DNA from: Sinimarinibacterium flocculans
Lineage (GTDB): Bacteria > Pseudomonadota > Gammaproteobacteria > Nevskiales > Nevskiaceae
Direction: 5' to 3'
Assembly (NCBI RefSeq): GCF_003201205.1
Contig: NZ_QICN01000001.1
Location: forward strand, 620,001 to 684,000
DNA length: 64,000 nucleotides
Below are positions 1 to 11,510 of this stretch, in pieces. The notes beneath the pieces are model-generated. The model saw only the letters and a program-made list of their open reading frames with translations. It was not told where the DNA came from and did not search any database. A program made the position numbers and the translations under genes. How positions within the stretch are numbered: position 1 is the stretch's first letter; every line of letters begins with the position of its first letter.

Positions 1-1752
<1,752 letters not shown>

Positions 1753-1791
1753 AAGGGGCTCGCTCGTCTGCTTGTCGGCTGATGCTCCTGC

Positions 1792-1819
1792 AGATGCGGG
1801 CCCCGGCGTCCGATTCAAG
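1792..1819 (-). promoter_or_regulatory. Sigma-32 (heat-shock) type promoter of clpB
   Basis: On the minus strand CTTGAA (1819-1814) and CCCGCATCT (1800-1792) are separated by 13 bases. This closely fits the sigma-32 pattern CTTGAAA-N13-15-CCCCATNT, about 40 bases before the clpB ATG. A sigma-70-like TTGACA lies a little further upstream. The match and spacing are seen; the sigma assignment rests on clpB being a classic RpoH target. Confidence 0.7.
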
Positions 1820-1957
1820 TAGGCGCTTCTGTTGTCAAGTGTCAGTCCAGCGATTACATTGCGTCGGATACAGAGCGGGTCGGACGATCCGCTCCTTCAC
1901 ACGTCAAGGACCCGCAAGAGGTCCCGTGTGCGGCCATCAATGGCGGAGAGACGATAG

Positions 1958-3421
1958 ATGGGCGGGACCTCGCTTCTGCGTGGAGGGATGCGCAGCAGGA
2001 CATCGGTCCGGTCGGTCGGCGCAGGCAGGATGGGGGCTCGAATGGTGCGGTCGGGCATCACGACGACAATGATGCAGGGCGCGCTCTATGCAGCCGTTCC
2101 GGCCCTGCTGCTGATGGCGATCGTCGATGCCTACGGCTATCCCTTCGAGCCGCCGTACCAGGTCATGGCGATGCTCGGCGCCGTGTTCTCGTTCCTGCTG
2201 CTGGGGCGCTACGACCTGCTGGCCGAATGGCGCATGGACCGCCCAGGGTCCGTCGGCACGCAGCTGCTCTACAGCTGGGGGGTGATCGTGGGGCTGATGC
2301 TGTTCATCGCCTACGTCTCCCGTTACACCGGCTACTTCTCGCGCGTGATCGTGACCGCGTGGTTCGTCATGACGCCGGCGGCGCTCGCACTGCTGAACTT
2401 CTTCGCGCGATGGTTCACCCGCCGCTTCGTGCCGCACGCGCTGGCGCAGCGCAGCGCCGTGATCGTCTTCGCGAACGAGTCCGCGCAGATGCTGGCGCGC
2501 AGCCTGCAGGAGTCGGAGCTGTACCGGCTCGAGGGCTATTTCGACGACCGGGCGGGCGACCGCGACGCTCAGAACGCGCGGATCGGCCGCCTGCTCGGGC
2601 GCGTGCAGGACCTCGTTCCGTACGTTCGCGAGCACCACACGGAAGTCGTCTTCATCATGCTGCCGGAGCAGGGCATCGGCCGCGCGACGGAGCTGCAGGA
2701 CCTGCTCGGCGACACCACGGCGTCGGTGTACTTCGTGCCGAACTTCGCGCTGTACGACCTGATCGGCGCCGAGCTGTCGGAGGTCGAGGGCGTACCGGTT
2801 CTGCGGGTTTCGGAGACGCCCTTGTTCGGCATCGACGGCGTGTACAAGCACGTCTTCGACTTCTGTGCCCCGGCCGTCGGTCTGGTCCTGCTGGCGCCGC
2901 TGATGCTCGCCATCGCCGCCGCCGTGCGGCTCGATTCGCGAGGGCCCGCCCTCTACCGGCAGCGGCGTTACGGACTCAACGGGCAGGAGTTCGTCGTCTA
3001 CAAGTTCCGCACGATGCACGTCAACGATCCGGACGACCGCATCGTCCAGGCGCGGCGGGACGACGCGCGCGTGACGCGGATCGGGCGCTTTCTGCGTCGC
3101 ACCTCGCTGGACGAGCTGCCGCAGCTGTTCAATGTGCTCAAGGGCGAGATGAGCCTGGTCGGACCGCGTCCGCACGCCGTGCAGCACAACGAGTACTACC
3201 GCAAGGCCGTCAAGCACTACATGGTGCGCCACAAGGTCAAGCCGGGCTTGACCGGCTAGGCGCAGGTCAACGGTCTGCGCGGCGAAACCGGCGAGCTGAC
3301 GTTGATGGAGCAGCGCGTGCGCTACGACCTCGACTACATCCGGCGCTGGTCGCCGCTGTTCGACATCCAGATCATCCTGAAGACCCTGCTGATGATCCTG
3401 CGCGACCGCAACGCGTACTGA
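1958..3421 (+). pseudogene. Undecaprenyl-phosphate sugar phosphotransferase (WcaJ/PssZ type), interrupted by in-frame TAG
   Basis: Polyprenyl glycosylphosphotransferase that would start exopolysaccharide synthesis by moving a sugar-phosphate to undecaprenyl phosphate. It has N-terminal membrane segments (about residues 45-145), a CoA-binding-like central domain, another membrane hairpin near 300 and the bacterial sugar transferase domain (KFRTM, SLDELPQLFNVLKGEMSLVG, PRP). After KPGLTG the frame meets TAG at 3257-3259 and then continues perfectly as AQVNGLRGET and 53 residues to TGA at 3421. The family has GW at this place, so a single TGG-to-TAG change explains the stop. The last ~54 residues are lost unless the codon is read through. 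Start could also be the ATG at 2043. Sequencing error is possible. Confidence 0.85.
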
Positions 3422-3529
3422 GACTCGCCGAAGGGCGGGCTTGCCCGGCCCCGGGCGTGAAGATATTGTCCTATCTATGTCATTTCGATGAGGTTTACTC
3501 GGCGCTTCGGGCTTTAGAGCCGGGCATGG

Positions 3530-4093
3530 ATGGACACGATTCCCGCAATTCTCAAGGTCGACGCCGGCGGCATGCCGGTTTCGTGGATCCACTGGCAGAC
3601 CGCCGTGGTGCTGTACGCGCGCGCGCGCGTGCGATGGGAGGCGGGGGCCGAACGTTTCCTGATCCGTGGCGGAACCAATGCCTCGACGGGGCGCCGCTCG
3701 GAGCTGCGGATCGGCTCCATCATCGCGGTGGCGGACCGTTCGCGCCGGCACGCGCGTGTGGTGCCGCTGCTGACCAACCGGACCCTGTTCCAGCGGGATC
3801 GCCAGCTGTGCCTGTACTGCGGGCGACAGTTCGCCGCCTCGCAGCTCACGCGTGACCACGTGTTTCCGGCCTCGCGGGGCGGCCGCTCGGTCTGGGAGAA
3901 CTGCGTGACGGCATGCCGGTCCTGTAATCAACGCAAGGACGACCGCACGCCGGAAGAGGCCAACATGAAACTCATCGCCGTGCCGTATACGCCGAATCTC
4001 GCGGAGTACCTGATTCTGTCGAACCGGCGGATACTGGCCGACCAGATGGAGTTCCTGCTGGCCCATGCGCCGAGTCCGGCGCGCTGCGGCTAG
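3530..4093 (+). CDS. HNH endonuclease family protein
   Basis: 187-residue protein with a C-terminal HNH domain: CLYCG, then TRDHVFPASRGG with the catalytic His, WENCV with Asn, CRSCN and a basic tail KDDRTPEEA. The two CxxC pairs would hold a structural zinc. The N-terminal ~100 residues are a conserved partner region without a domain I know. Stand-alone HNH proteins of this size are common chromosomal genes in proteobacteria; the biological substrate is not established. It follows the broken sugar transferase by 108 bases and precedes a DUF1631 gene. Confidence 0.8.
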   Translation: MDTIPAILKVDAGGMPVSWIHWQTAVVLYARARVRWEAGAERFLIRGGTNASTGRRSELRIGSIIAVADRSRRHARVVPLLTNRTLFQRDRQLCLYCGRQFAASQLTRDHVFPASRGGRSVWENCVTACRSCNQRKDDRTPEEANMKLIAVPYTPNLAEYLILSNRRILADQMEFLLAHAPSPARCG

Positions 4094-4262
4094 GGACCTT
4101 CCAGCGCGGGATTGCCACCGTGCGGCGGAATCGGACAATATTTGTCACGCAGTTGTGGTACAAAACTGACACGATGTTCACCTCCCGCTAAGGAAGGCAG
4201 GGTCGGAGGCCGATGGGCGGCTACCGGCAGGAGGATCGGGGACCGAGGTCAGAGCAAACAAC

Positions 4263-6449
4263 ATGAACGCGCACGCGCACGCGACAGTGGAATCCGAGGC
4301 GCCGGCGGCCAATGCCGGCGAGCCGTCGGAGCGGTCCAATCCCATCGTTTCGGCGTTGTACGAGATGGCGGTTTCCGTCCTCGGCGACCAGCTGCGCGAG
4401 ATGTTCGACAAGGCCGACGACATCCTCTTCGACTCGGCCGAGAAAGCCCGCGCGGGCGACGAGCAACGCCTGTACCTCGACACGATGCGCATCGTGCGCG
4501 TGCAGCGCGCCAAGATCATCAACGCGTTCCAGGGCTCCCTGCGCGAGGCGCTGGCCAGCATCGGCAACGACGACGAAGCGGGAACACGCAATCACCTCGA
4601 CGACATGTCGCAGTGGTCGCTGCAGGACGGCGACGCGCTCGAGGAGCGCATCGCGGTCAGCAACATGGAGACCAAGGCGGCCTCGCTGCATGCGCACGAA
4701 CTGGTCGAGTTGCAGCGTCGCCTCGCGCGCCTGTCGGACATGTCCGGCGACGGCATCACGTCGGAGTCGATGGCGCCGGCGCGCATCATCCGCGCGTTCC
4801 AGAATTCGATGCGGGACCTGTCGGTCGATTTCCCGATCAAGCTGGTCATCTACAAGCTGTTCGATCGCGTCGTGATCGGGCGCCTGTCGGAGGTCTTCGT
4901 CGGTGCCAATCAGCTGCTCGCGGTGCACGGCATCGAGCCGCGCACCGACGGCCCTGCGCAGGCGCGCAAGCCGGCCGCGCAATCGTTCGGCAGGCCGTCG
5001 CCGGGCGCTGCGCCCGGCGTGCCGTCCTGGGCGAACGGCCTGGATCAGTCGACCCTGGGCGCGTTCTCGGGGCCGGCCTATGGCGGCGGGTCACCGCAGA
5101 TGACGGGCGGCAGCGCATCGGCCGGCGGTTCTCCGGCGCCGTGGCCCTCGCAGCCGGGAAGCTGGGGCGCCGCCGCAGTGCAGGGCAGCTACGGCGATGC
5201 GATGCTCTCGCAGGAGATCGCGCAGATTCTCGGCGCCTATGCACAAGGACGGGCACCGCAGGCGCCGAACTGGCTGCCGCCCGAGAACGTGGCGCTGGTC
5301 GCGCGCATGTTCGACGGGTTCTATCGGGACGCGCGCCTGCCGGACCATCTCAAGCCGATGCTCTCGCGCCTGCAGTTGCCGGTGATGAAGGCGGCGCTGT
5401 CCGACCGGCGCTTTTTCGTCGATCCGCAGCATCCGGCGCGACGGACGGTGAACGACCTGTTCGAGATGCTGTTGCAGTTCGGCACCGCCGAGTCGGCGCC
5501 CCAGCCGCAGATGATCAGCGAGCTGCAGGGACTCATCGATGCCGTGTCGCGCTCGTTCAACCTCGATCCCGAGAAGCTGCGCGCGCACCAGTCGGAGCCG
5601 GTCGACGAGCGCACCGCCGACAGCTTCCTGCGCGAGCAGGAGGAGCTGCAGCAGAAGAAGAACCGTGCACGCGTCGAGCGTGTGCGCCGTGTCGTGTCGC
5701 ACGAACTCAAGCGGCGCATCGGCGAGCGTCGTCTGCCGCCGGGTGTCATGCGCCTGATGCTGTCCGGCTTCGGGCCGCTGCTGTGCCTCGACTACATCCG
5801 CAACGGCATCGACGGCGCGTCCTGGACGCAGACCATGCAACTGGTCGACCGCGTCATCGACAGCCTGCAGCCCAGCCGCGGAAGCACGGCAGAGCGGGCC
5901 GCAGCCGAGGCCGAGATCGTGGCCCACATCTCGCGCCGTCTGGCCAACATCGGATTCTCCGATGCGCGCCTCGAGGAAGTGCTGTCCGGCTTGCTGCAGG
6001 CCTATCTGGAACTGGCGGACAACGACGACGAGGCCATCTTCGAGGACGCACAGGACGGCACCCTGCGGGTGTCGGTGCCCGAGGCGGCGCCGGCGATGAG
6101 TCTCGAGCTGAGCCCGGAGAAGGAGCTGCAGGGGCTGCTGTCGATCCTGCTGGTTCCGGGCGGCTGGTTCACGGTGTGGGAGCCGGCAACCCAGACCAAG
6201 CACTGGGTGCGGGTCAAGGGCTACTACCCGGTGCAGAACGCGGTGATGTTCGGGCACTACATGGAAGAGCGCTTCCTGCGCATCCGCGCATCCGCATTCG
6301 CGACGGACCTGATCGAGGGGCGTGCCTCGCCGATCGATCCGTCACCGGAACTGCAGGCGGCGGTCGCACGGGTTGCGGAGCTGCCGTTCGAGCGTGGTTC
6401 CGATGCGCTGGTCTGGACCAGCGTGGACGGCAAGCCGATCGAGGGCTAA
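4263..6449 (+). CDS. DUF1631 family protein
   Basis: 728-residue cytoplasmic protein of the DUF1631 family, whose role is unknown. The N-terminal part (ALYEMAVSVLGDQLREMFDKADDILFDSAEKA) and the C-terminal part (RRVVSHELKRRIGERRLPPGVMRLML onward) are the conserved blocks. A Gly/Ser/Pro/Ala-rich linker occupies roughly residues 235-300. No signal peptide or membrane segment is visible. A diverged second family member is at 34786-36552 on the opposite strand. The start was chosen because the conserved N-terminus follows directly and a purine-rich GAGGTCAGAG lies upstream. Confidence 0.85.
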   Translation: MNAHAHATVESEAPAANAGEPSERSNPIVSALYEMAVSVLGDQLREMFDKADDILFDSAEKARAGDEQRLYLDTMRIVRVQRAKIINAFQGSLREALASIGNDDEAGTRNHLDDMSQWSLQDGDALEERIAVSNMETKAASLHAHELVELQRRLARLSDMSGDGITSESMAPARIIRAFQNSMRDLSVDFPIKLVIYKLFDRVVIGRLSEVFVGANQLLAVHGIEPRTDGPAQARKPAAQSFGRPSPGAAPGVPSWANGLDQSTLGAFSGPAYGGGSPQMTGGSASAGGSPAPWPSQPGSWGAAAVQGSYGDAMLSQEIAQILGAYAQGRAPQAPNWLPPENVALVARMFDGFYRDARLPDHLKPMLSRLQLPVMKAALSDRRFFVDPQHPARRTVNDLFEMLLQFGTAESAPQPQMISELQGLIDAVSRSFNLDPEKLRAHQSEPVDERTADSFLREQEELQQKKNRARVERVRRVVSHELKRRIGERRLPPGVMRLMLSGFGPLLCLDYIRNGIDGASWTQTMQLVDRVIDSLQPSRGSTAERAAAEAEIVAHISRRLANIGFSDARLEEVLSGLLQAYLELADNDDEAIFEDAQDGTLRVSVPEAAPAMSLELSPEKELQGLLSILLVPGGWFTVWEPATQTKHWVRVKGYYPVQNAVMFGHYMEERFLRIRASAFATDLIEGRASPIDPSPELQAAVARVAELPFERGSDALVWTSVDGKPIEG

Positions 6450-6517
6450 TGCGCGCCGCGCCGCGCCGCGCCGCGGAGCGCGAGGTTTCCGGGCAGCGGC
6501 GTTTCGCGGCGTTCGAG

Positions 6518-6742
6518 CTAGTAGTCTTCCAGGTCGAGGTCGTCGTCGACGAGGCGGCGAAGCAGCCGTTCTTCCTTGTACTTCTCCACGTCGCGCCAGT
6601 CGCGCAGCTTGGTGCTCGGCGTCGCCAGCGACTCGTCGACGTTGGGCAGCTCGTCGTCGCTGCCGTCGGCGTCATCGACGAACTCGTCGAAGCTCTTCGG
6701 GGCCTCGGTCTGAGCGGGGGCTTTCTTCGGCTTGCGGGGCAT
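6518..6742 (-). CDS. Small acidic protein, PA3496 family
   Basis: 74-residue acidic protein with a basic start (MPRKPKKAPAQ), an Asp/Glu-rich middle and the family signature TPSTKLRDWRDVEKYKEERL followed by an acidic end DDDLDLEDY. Pseudomonas PA3496-like proteins share the RDWR-x-E-x-Y pattern and have been called putative envelope-integrity proteins, although the function is unproven. It converges on the DUF1631 gene across a 68-base GC-only spacer. Confidence 0.7.
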   Translation of the reverse strand: MPRKPKKAPAQTEAPKSFDEFVDDADGSDDELPNVDESLATPSTKLRDWRDVEKYKEERLLRRLVDDDLDLEDY

Positions 6743-6832
6743 CTTTGGCGAGCATCCTAGGCGGGCGGCTCCTGCGACAGCCGCCCTTGGCGCGCGTTTT
6801 TAGCAGGCTTTCCGGCCCGCGGGAAGCCCCCG

Positions 6833-9172
6833 TCAACGGCGGCCCGGAATCGCGGCCGCGAGGCGTCGTCGTCGACGCACGGCCGGCCCGGCGAATGCCA
6901 GCATTGCGAGCGTCGCCAACAGGCCGGATGACAGCGCGCCGCCACCCCCGCCGCCCTGCGGCTGGCGCGCGATGCAGGCCGGACTGCCGGCGCCGACCGC
7001 TTCGCCGCCGTCCGCTTCGAAGAACGCCGCGAGCGTGTAGTCGAGCGACTCGGTAAGGTCGAAGTTGACCACCGTGACGTAGTAGGTGCCGGCGCGCGGG
7101 TTGGCGACGACCTCTGCTTCGTTGCCGTCGGCTTCTCCGGCAACCGTATCGGCATCGGTGAAGAACGTGGGGTCGTCTTCGGGATCGGCGCCCAGGTCGA
7201 TGTCGTATTGCGCCGGTGCCCCGTACTTCACGAGCACGTCGATGTCGGTCTGTGCCCGCGTGCATACGACGAGGCGCTGGCCGGCCGGCACGGCATCGAC
7301 GTCGAGGTGGTAGGTGTGGAACTCGTCGTGGAGCCCGAGCGACAACACGCCTTGGGCAGGCTCGGCGAGCGCGAGTTCGGCGAGCTCCGCACGAAACGGA
7401 CGCAGCGCCTGATAGCCGCCCGCGGCGCCGAGTTCCAGCCAGAACCCCAGTTCCTCGTAGTCGCTTTCGGCATCCAGGATCTCGATGGAATAGCTCAGCG
7501 TGGTCGACTCGCCCTGCGCGAGGGTCGGGATGGTCTGCGGGCCGGTCAGTACACGGATGCGGTCGGTCGGCGCCAGCAGCCGCGCCTGCGTATCGATCGC
7601 GGTCTGCCACAGGTTCTCGACACGAAGCTGGACGGCGAGCGTTTCGCCGGCATCTAGCCGACCGTTACCGTCGCCGCCCTGCAGCGAAACCGCGCGCAGC
7701 ACGAGTGAGGGGCGCGGCGCGAGGTCGAGGCTCGCGGCGGCGTCCAGGCGTCCGCCGGCGGTGAGCAGATGCGCGTCCCCGCCGTCGACGCCGGCTTCGG
7801 CGCCCTCGATGAGCCGGGCCTTGAGCTCGAGCATCGACGCCTGCGGGTTCTCGCTGAGCATCAGCGCCGCGATGCCGGCGGCGTACGGCGATGCGAACGA
7901 GGTGCCACTGGTGCCGCAGGTGCCGCCGTCGAGACAGGTGTCGCCGGTGACGTAGGCGTTGCCGGGCAGGGTGGTGACGATCTGCAGGCCCGGTGCCGAG
8001 ATGTCGGCGCTGACAGGGCCGAACTGGCTGAAGCTGGCGATGTTGTCCTGGCGGTTGGTGGCCGCGACGGTGACGATGTTGTCGAGCTTGTCGGCGGACG
8101 GATCGACGACGAAGCGGCCGCCGTTGCGGCTCGTGCATCCGCCTTCCCGATAGTTGGCGGGAAAGGCGGCGACCGAGTAGTCGAGGTTGGAGTTGAAGTT
8201 GCCCGCCGAGGTCACGAACAGGATGCCGGCTTCGCCCAATCGCCTGATGGCCTCGTACTCCGCCTGCGAGCAGCTCGGGCCGCCGTAGCTCGCGTTGACC
8301 AGTTTCGCGCCGCGCGTGCGTGCGTACTCGTAGGCGGCGAGGATGGAGCCGGAGTCGAGCTCCACCTGGCCGTCCCTGACGCGGCCGACCTTCAACGGCA
8401 TCATGCGGACATCCCAGATGGTGCCGGCGACGCCGATGCCGTTGTTGCCGACGGCGCCGAGACTGCCGGCAACCAGGGTGCCGTGATCGAGCAAGCCGTT
8501 CTGGTCGGGTCTCACGTCCGTGTTGCAGCCATCGAGATTCTGCGCCGAGCACGTCGTCAGGTCGGCGCCGGCCACGAAGTTCGCCGCGAGATCTTCATGA
8601 TCCACGTCGAAGGCGTCGTCGATCACGGCGACCAGCACGCTGCCGTCGCCGGTGCGGTCGGCAACGCCATCGCCATCGCGATCCCAGGCGGCCGGCATGT
8701 TCATGTCTGCGCCGGGCTTGCTCGCCAGCGCTGCGGCCTCGGGATCGTCCGCCGGTACGGCGAAGTTCGCCTGCCCGGTACTCAGCAGGCCCCAGAGCTG
8801 ATCGAACAGCGGATCGTTGGGGATCGCCGCGAGGCGGCGCCGGATGAAGTTGGGCTCGACATAGGCAACGGCGGGGTCTGCGGCCAGCAGTGCACCTGCG
8901 GCCTGTACGCTGGTGATCGCCGGCAGGCGCAGGACCTGGACGCGGCCGCCATCGAGGCTCAGGCGTGTCTGCAGACCGAGGCTGTCGCGCAGCGTCGAGG
9001 CGCTCTTGGCCGCGATCGCCGAGCGGTAACCCACGATCAGCTCGTCCGCGACGTGACGATCGCCGATCCGCGCGGCGGCGGCCAGGGCGGCGCTCGGGAG
9101 TGCGGCCAGCATCAGCGTTGCGGCAAGGGATGCGCGGCGGCGCCACAGAGCGGTCTTCTCAGGGTCGATCAT
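6833..9172 (-). CDS. Secreted subtilisin-like serine protease with PPC domain and GlyGly-CTERM tail
   Basis: 779-residue S8 peptidase. A signal peptide (basic WRRR then a hydrophobic stretch to ALAAAA) is followed by an inhibitor-I9-like propeptide and the catalytic domain with Asp185/186 (VAVIDD), His230 (DHGTLVAG), oxyanion Asn325 (SAGNF) and Ser425 (GTSFASP). A pre-peptidase C-terminal domain lies at about 620-735. The end is a run of Gly, a hydrophobic helix and RRRRR, the GlyGly-CTERM architecture cut by rhombosortase before surface release. Several Cys pairs fit an extracellular fold. Transcribed away from the tRNA-Ala gene. Confidence 0.92.
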   Translation of the reverse strand: MIDPEKTALWRRRASLAATLMLAALPSAALAAAARIGDRHVADELIVGYRSAIAAKSASTLRDSLGLQTRLSLDGGRVQVLRLPAITSVQAAGALLAADPAVAYVEPNFIRRRLAAIPNDPLFDQLWGLLSTGQANFAVPADDPEAAALASKPGADMNMPAAWDRDGDGVADRTGDGSVLVAVIDDAFDVDHEDLAANFVAGADLTTCSAQNLDGCNTDVRPDQNGLLDHGTLVAGSLGAVGNNGIGVAGTIWDVRMMPLKVGRVRDGQVELDSGSILAAYEYARTRGAKLVNASYGGPSCSQAEYEAIRRLGEAGILFVTSAGNFNSNLDYSVAAFPANYREGGCTSRNGGRFVVDPSADKLDNIVTVAATNRQDNIASFSQFGPVSADISAPGLQIVTTLPGNAYVTGDTCLDGGTCGTSGTSFASPYAAGIAALMLSENPQASMLELKARLIEGAEAGVDGGDAHLLTAGGRLDAAASLDLAPRPSLVLRAVSLQGGDGNGRLDAGETLAVQLRVENLWQTAIDTQARLLAPTDRIRVLTGPQTIPTLAQGESTTLSYSIEILDAESDYEELGFWLELGAAGGYQALRPFRAELAELALAEPAQGVLSLGLHDEFHTYHLDVDAVPAGQRLVVCTRAQTDIDVLVKYGAPAQYDIDLGADPEDDPTFFTDADTVAGEADGNEAEVVANPRAGTYYVTVVNFDLTESLDYTLAAFFEADGGEAVGAGSPACIARQPQGGGGGGALSSGLLATLAMLAFAGPAVRRRRRLAAAIPGRR

Positions 9173-9230
9173 GGCGTCTCCGTTGTGCTGGTGTTTTACG
9201 CGGCGATGAGTAGAATACGCGTCCTCGCGT

Positions 9231-9306
<76 letters not shown>

Positions 9307-9370
9307 CACGACAAGGTCTTGTAGAGGTCTGAGCTCGCAACAGCGAGCCGGCAGTGACCAGGCGATTTCA

Positions 9371-9390
9371 GGCGGCTTCGGCCGCCTTTT
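9371..9390 (+). terminator. Intrinsic terminator after tRNA-Ala
   Basis: Stem GGCGGC / GCCGCC with loop TTCG followed by TTTT, 65 bases after the tRNA 3' end and before argD. Confidence 0.75.
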
Positions 9391-9511
9391 GTCGTTCTGG
9401 ATGACATAGGCTTCGAAACGACGGAGCGAACCGGGCGAGGGTCTCGGGAACCAGCAACGGCACCGCATCGGTTCCCTCGTCCAGTGGTCTGAAAACGAGA
9501 GGTCGACAGAC

Positions 9512-10729
9512 ATGTCCAGCGTCACCCGTAGCACCTTCGACGAAGTGATGGTTCCCAACTACCAGCCCGCGGCGCTGATACCGGTGCGCGGGCAGGGGTC
9601 GCGCCTGTGGGATCAGCAGGGGCGCGAGTATCTCGACTTCGCCTGCGGCATTGCCGTCACCGGCCTCGGTCACGCTCATCCGCGCCTGCTGTCGGTGCTG
9701 GCCGAGCAGGCCGGCCGTCTGTGGCATCTGTCCAATGTGATGACCAACGAACCGGCTCTGCGCCTGGCGCGGCGGCTCACGGATCTGACGTTCGCGGACA
9801 AGGTGTTCTTCTGCAACTCGGGCGCGGAAGCGAACGAAGCCGCCTTCAAGCTGGCGCGGCGTTGGGGCAGCACGCAGTTCGGGCCGCACAAGAGCACGAT
9901 CGTGTCGTTCTACAACGCCTTTCACGGGCGCACGCTGTTCACGGTCAGCGTCGGCGGGCAGGCCAAGTACACGAAGGGCTTCGAGCCGCTGCCGGGCGGC
10001 ATCCGCCATGTCGCGTTCAACGACCTGGCCGCGCTCGAGGCGGTGATGGACGACAGTGTCTGCGCCGTGGTCATGGAACCGGTGCAGGGCGAGGGTGGGG
10101 TGTTGCCGGCCACGCGCGAGTTCGCGCAGGGCGTGCGTGCGCTCTGCGATCGCTTCAAGGCGCTGCTGGTGTATGACGAGGTGCAGACCGGCAACGGTCG
10201 CAGCGGAACCCTGTTCGCCTACGAGCAGTACGGGGTGACGCCGGACGTGCTGACGACCGCCAAGGGCCTGGGCGGCGGATTCCCGATCGGGGCGATGCTG
10301 ACCACCGACGCCCTCGCCGGCGTCCTGGCGTTCGGGACGCACGGCTCCACCTATGGCGGCAATCCGCTGGCCTGTGCGGTGGCGGATGCGGTGGTCGAGG
10401 AAATCGCCCGCCCCGAGTTGCTGCGCAACGTCGGCGAGCGTGCGGCGCAGTTGACTGCGCGGCTCGAGGAGATCGGTGCGCGCTACGGCCTGTTCTCGAC
10501 GACCCGCGGCATGGGACTGCTGATCGGAGCGCCGCTGTCGGATGCGTGGAAAGGGCGGGCGAAGGACGTCGTCAACGCAGCGCTGGCCGAGGGCCTGTGG
10601 TTGCTGGTGGCCGGGCCGGACGTGTTGCGGTTCGCGCCGGCGCTGAACATCAGCGAGGCGGACGTGGCGGAGGGGCTGCGACGCTTCGAACGTGCCTGTG
10701 CCGTACTGACGAGCGCCAGCCCGTCCTGA
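9512..10729 (+). CDS. argD: Acetylornithine/succinylornithine aminotransferase
   Basis: 405-residue class III PLP aminotransferase. Typical features are [22 protein letters not shown], the EPVQGEGG block, the cofactor Asp in [15 protein letters not shown] and the Schiff-base Lys in [16 protein letters not shown]. It converts N-acetylglutamate semialdehyde to N-acetylornithine in arginine synthesis; the same enzyme often serves succinyl-DAP, and AstC/AruC paralogues act in arginine breakdown. With no arg or ast neighbours the sequence alone does not separate these roles. It ends at its own terminator. Confidence 0.88.
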   Translation: MSSVTRSTFDEVMVPNYQPAALIPVRGQGSRLWDQQGREYLDFACGIAVTGLGHAHPRLLSVLAEQAGRLWHLSNVMTNEPALRLARRLTDLTFADKVFFCNSGAEANEAAFKLARRWGSTQFGPHKSTIVSFYNAFHGRTLFTVSVGGQAKYTKGFEPLPGGIRHVAFNDLAALEAVMDDSVCAVVMEPVQGEGGVLPATREFAQGVRALCDRFKALLVYDEVQTGNGRSGTLFAYEQYGVTPDVLTTAKGLGGGFPIGAMLTTDALAGVLAFGTHGSTYGGNPLACAVADAVVEEIARPELLRNVGERAAQLTARLEEIGARYGLFSTTRGMGLLIGAPLSDAWKGRAKDVVNAALAEGLWLLVAGPDVLRFAPALNISEADVAEGLRRFERACAVLTSASPS

Positions 10730-10746
10730 CGTTTGCAGCACTCCCG

Positions 10747-10778
10747 AACGGCGCGAGGCCTCTCGCGCCGTTCTTTTT
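10747..10778 (+). terminator. Intrinsic terminator of argD
   Basis: Long stem AACGGCGCGAGG / TCTCGCGCCGTT, followed by CTTTTT. It lies 18 bases after the argD stop. Confidence 0.85.
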
Positions 10779-10826
10779 GTGTTGGCTCCGTTGACTAACA
10801 TACCCTGTTAGGTGAGAATCGCCGCT

Positions 10827-11078
10827 ATGAACTTCAGCGTGCACTTCGACGAGCCCACGCTCGACCGTCTCAATCTCGCGGTCGAGCGCTCCGGCATGAC
10901 GCGCAACCGCATCATCGTGACGGCGGTGCAGGCCTGGCTGGCGCAGAACGAAGAGAAGGACTGGCCGGAGACGCTGAAGGCCCATTTCCGCAACCCGGCG
11001 CCGGAGCTGACCGAGGACACGCTGGATTTCCAGGCCTGGCGCAGTGCGCTGGGCGCCGGTAGTGAGCTGCGCTGGTGA
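10827..11078 (+). CDS. Ribbon-helix-helix-type antitoxin of a VapBC-like pair
   Basis: 83 residues: a short beta strand FSVHFDEPTLDRLNLAVERSG then helix MTRNRIIVTAVQAWL, the CopG/RHH pattern, followed by an acidic Trp-containing C-terminus (TEDTLDFQAWRS) of the kind that binds a toxin. It would bind its own promoter and neutralise the PIN toxin encoded next. The stop overlaps the toxin start (GTGA). I prefer the ATG at 10827 over one at 10812 because the RHH strand begins right after it. Confidence 0.75.
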   Translation: MNFSVHFDEPTLDRLNLAVERSGMTRNRIIVTAVQAWLAQNEEKDWPETLKAHFRNPAPELTEDTLDFQAWRSALGAGSELRW

Positions 11079-11473
11079 AATACCTGCTCGACTCCGATGT
11101 GCTGGCCGGCGCGATCAAGGGGCGGCTGCCGGTCGTGCTGCGGCTGGCCGAACTCAAGCCGACTGACATCGCGATCTCGGTGTTCGCGCGCATGGAGGCG
11201 GAGACGGCGCTGCGCCTGCAGCCGCGTGCCCAGGCCCGATTCGGGCGCCTGCTCAAGGAATTTCTCGCCAGCGTGACCGTGCTCGAGTTCGGTGCTGCCG
11301 AGGCACAGCAGGCGGTGAGCCTGGGGGCGTATCTGCAGGCGGCGGGCGAGCGGCTGGCGGCGCTGGACCTGCTGCAGGCAGCGACCGCCCTGACCCATCA
11401 GCTCGTGCTCGTCACCGATCGCGTCAACGATTTCGCCGGTGTGCCCAATCTCGATGCCGAGAAATGGGCATAG
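11075..11473 (+). CDS. PIN-domain ribonuclease toxin, VapC-like
   Basis: 132-residue PIN protein beginning with GTG inside the antitoxin stop. The acidic residues expected of VapC are seen as LLDSDVLAGA (Asp), ARMEAETAL (Glu), AALDLLQAATAL (Asp) and LVTDRVNDF (Asp). VapC toxins cut tRNA or rRNA. It closes just before serC, so the pair is a two-gene insertion between argD and serC. Confidence 0.82.
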   Translation: MKYLLDSDVLAGAIKGRLPVVLRLAELKPTDIAISVFARMEAETALRLQPRAQARFGRLLKEFLASVTVLEFGAAEAQQAVSLGAYLQAAGERLAALDLLQAATALTHQLVLVTDRVNDFAGVPNLDAEKWA

Positions 11474-11510
11474 CAGGAATGACTTCAGATATGCAACGCA
11501 AGGTAATGAA

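Noticed and set aside
6450-6480. Short GC tandem repeat (CGCGC units) between convergent genes
   Set aside because: Low-complexity spacer of about 30 bases with no T tract; no clear role.
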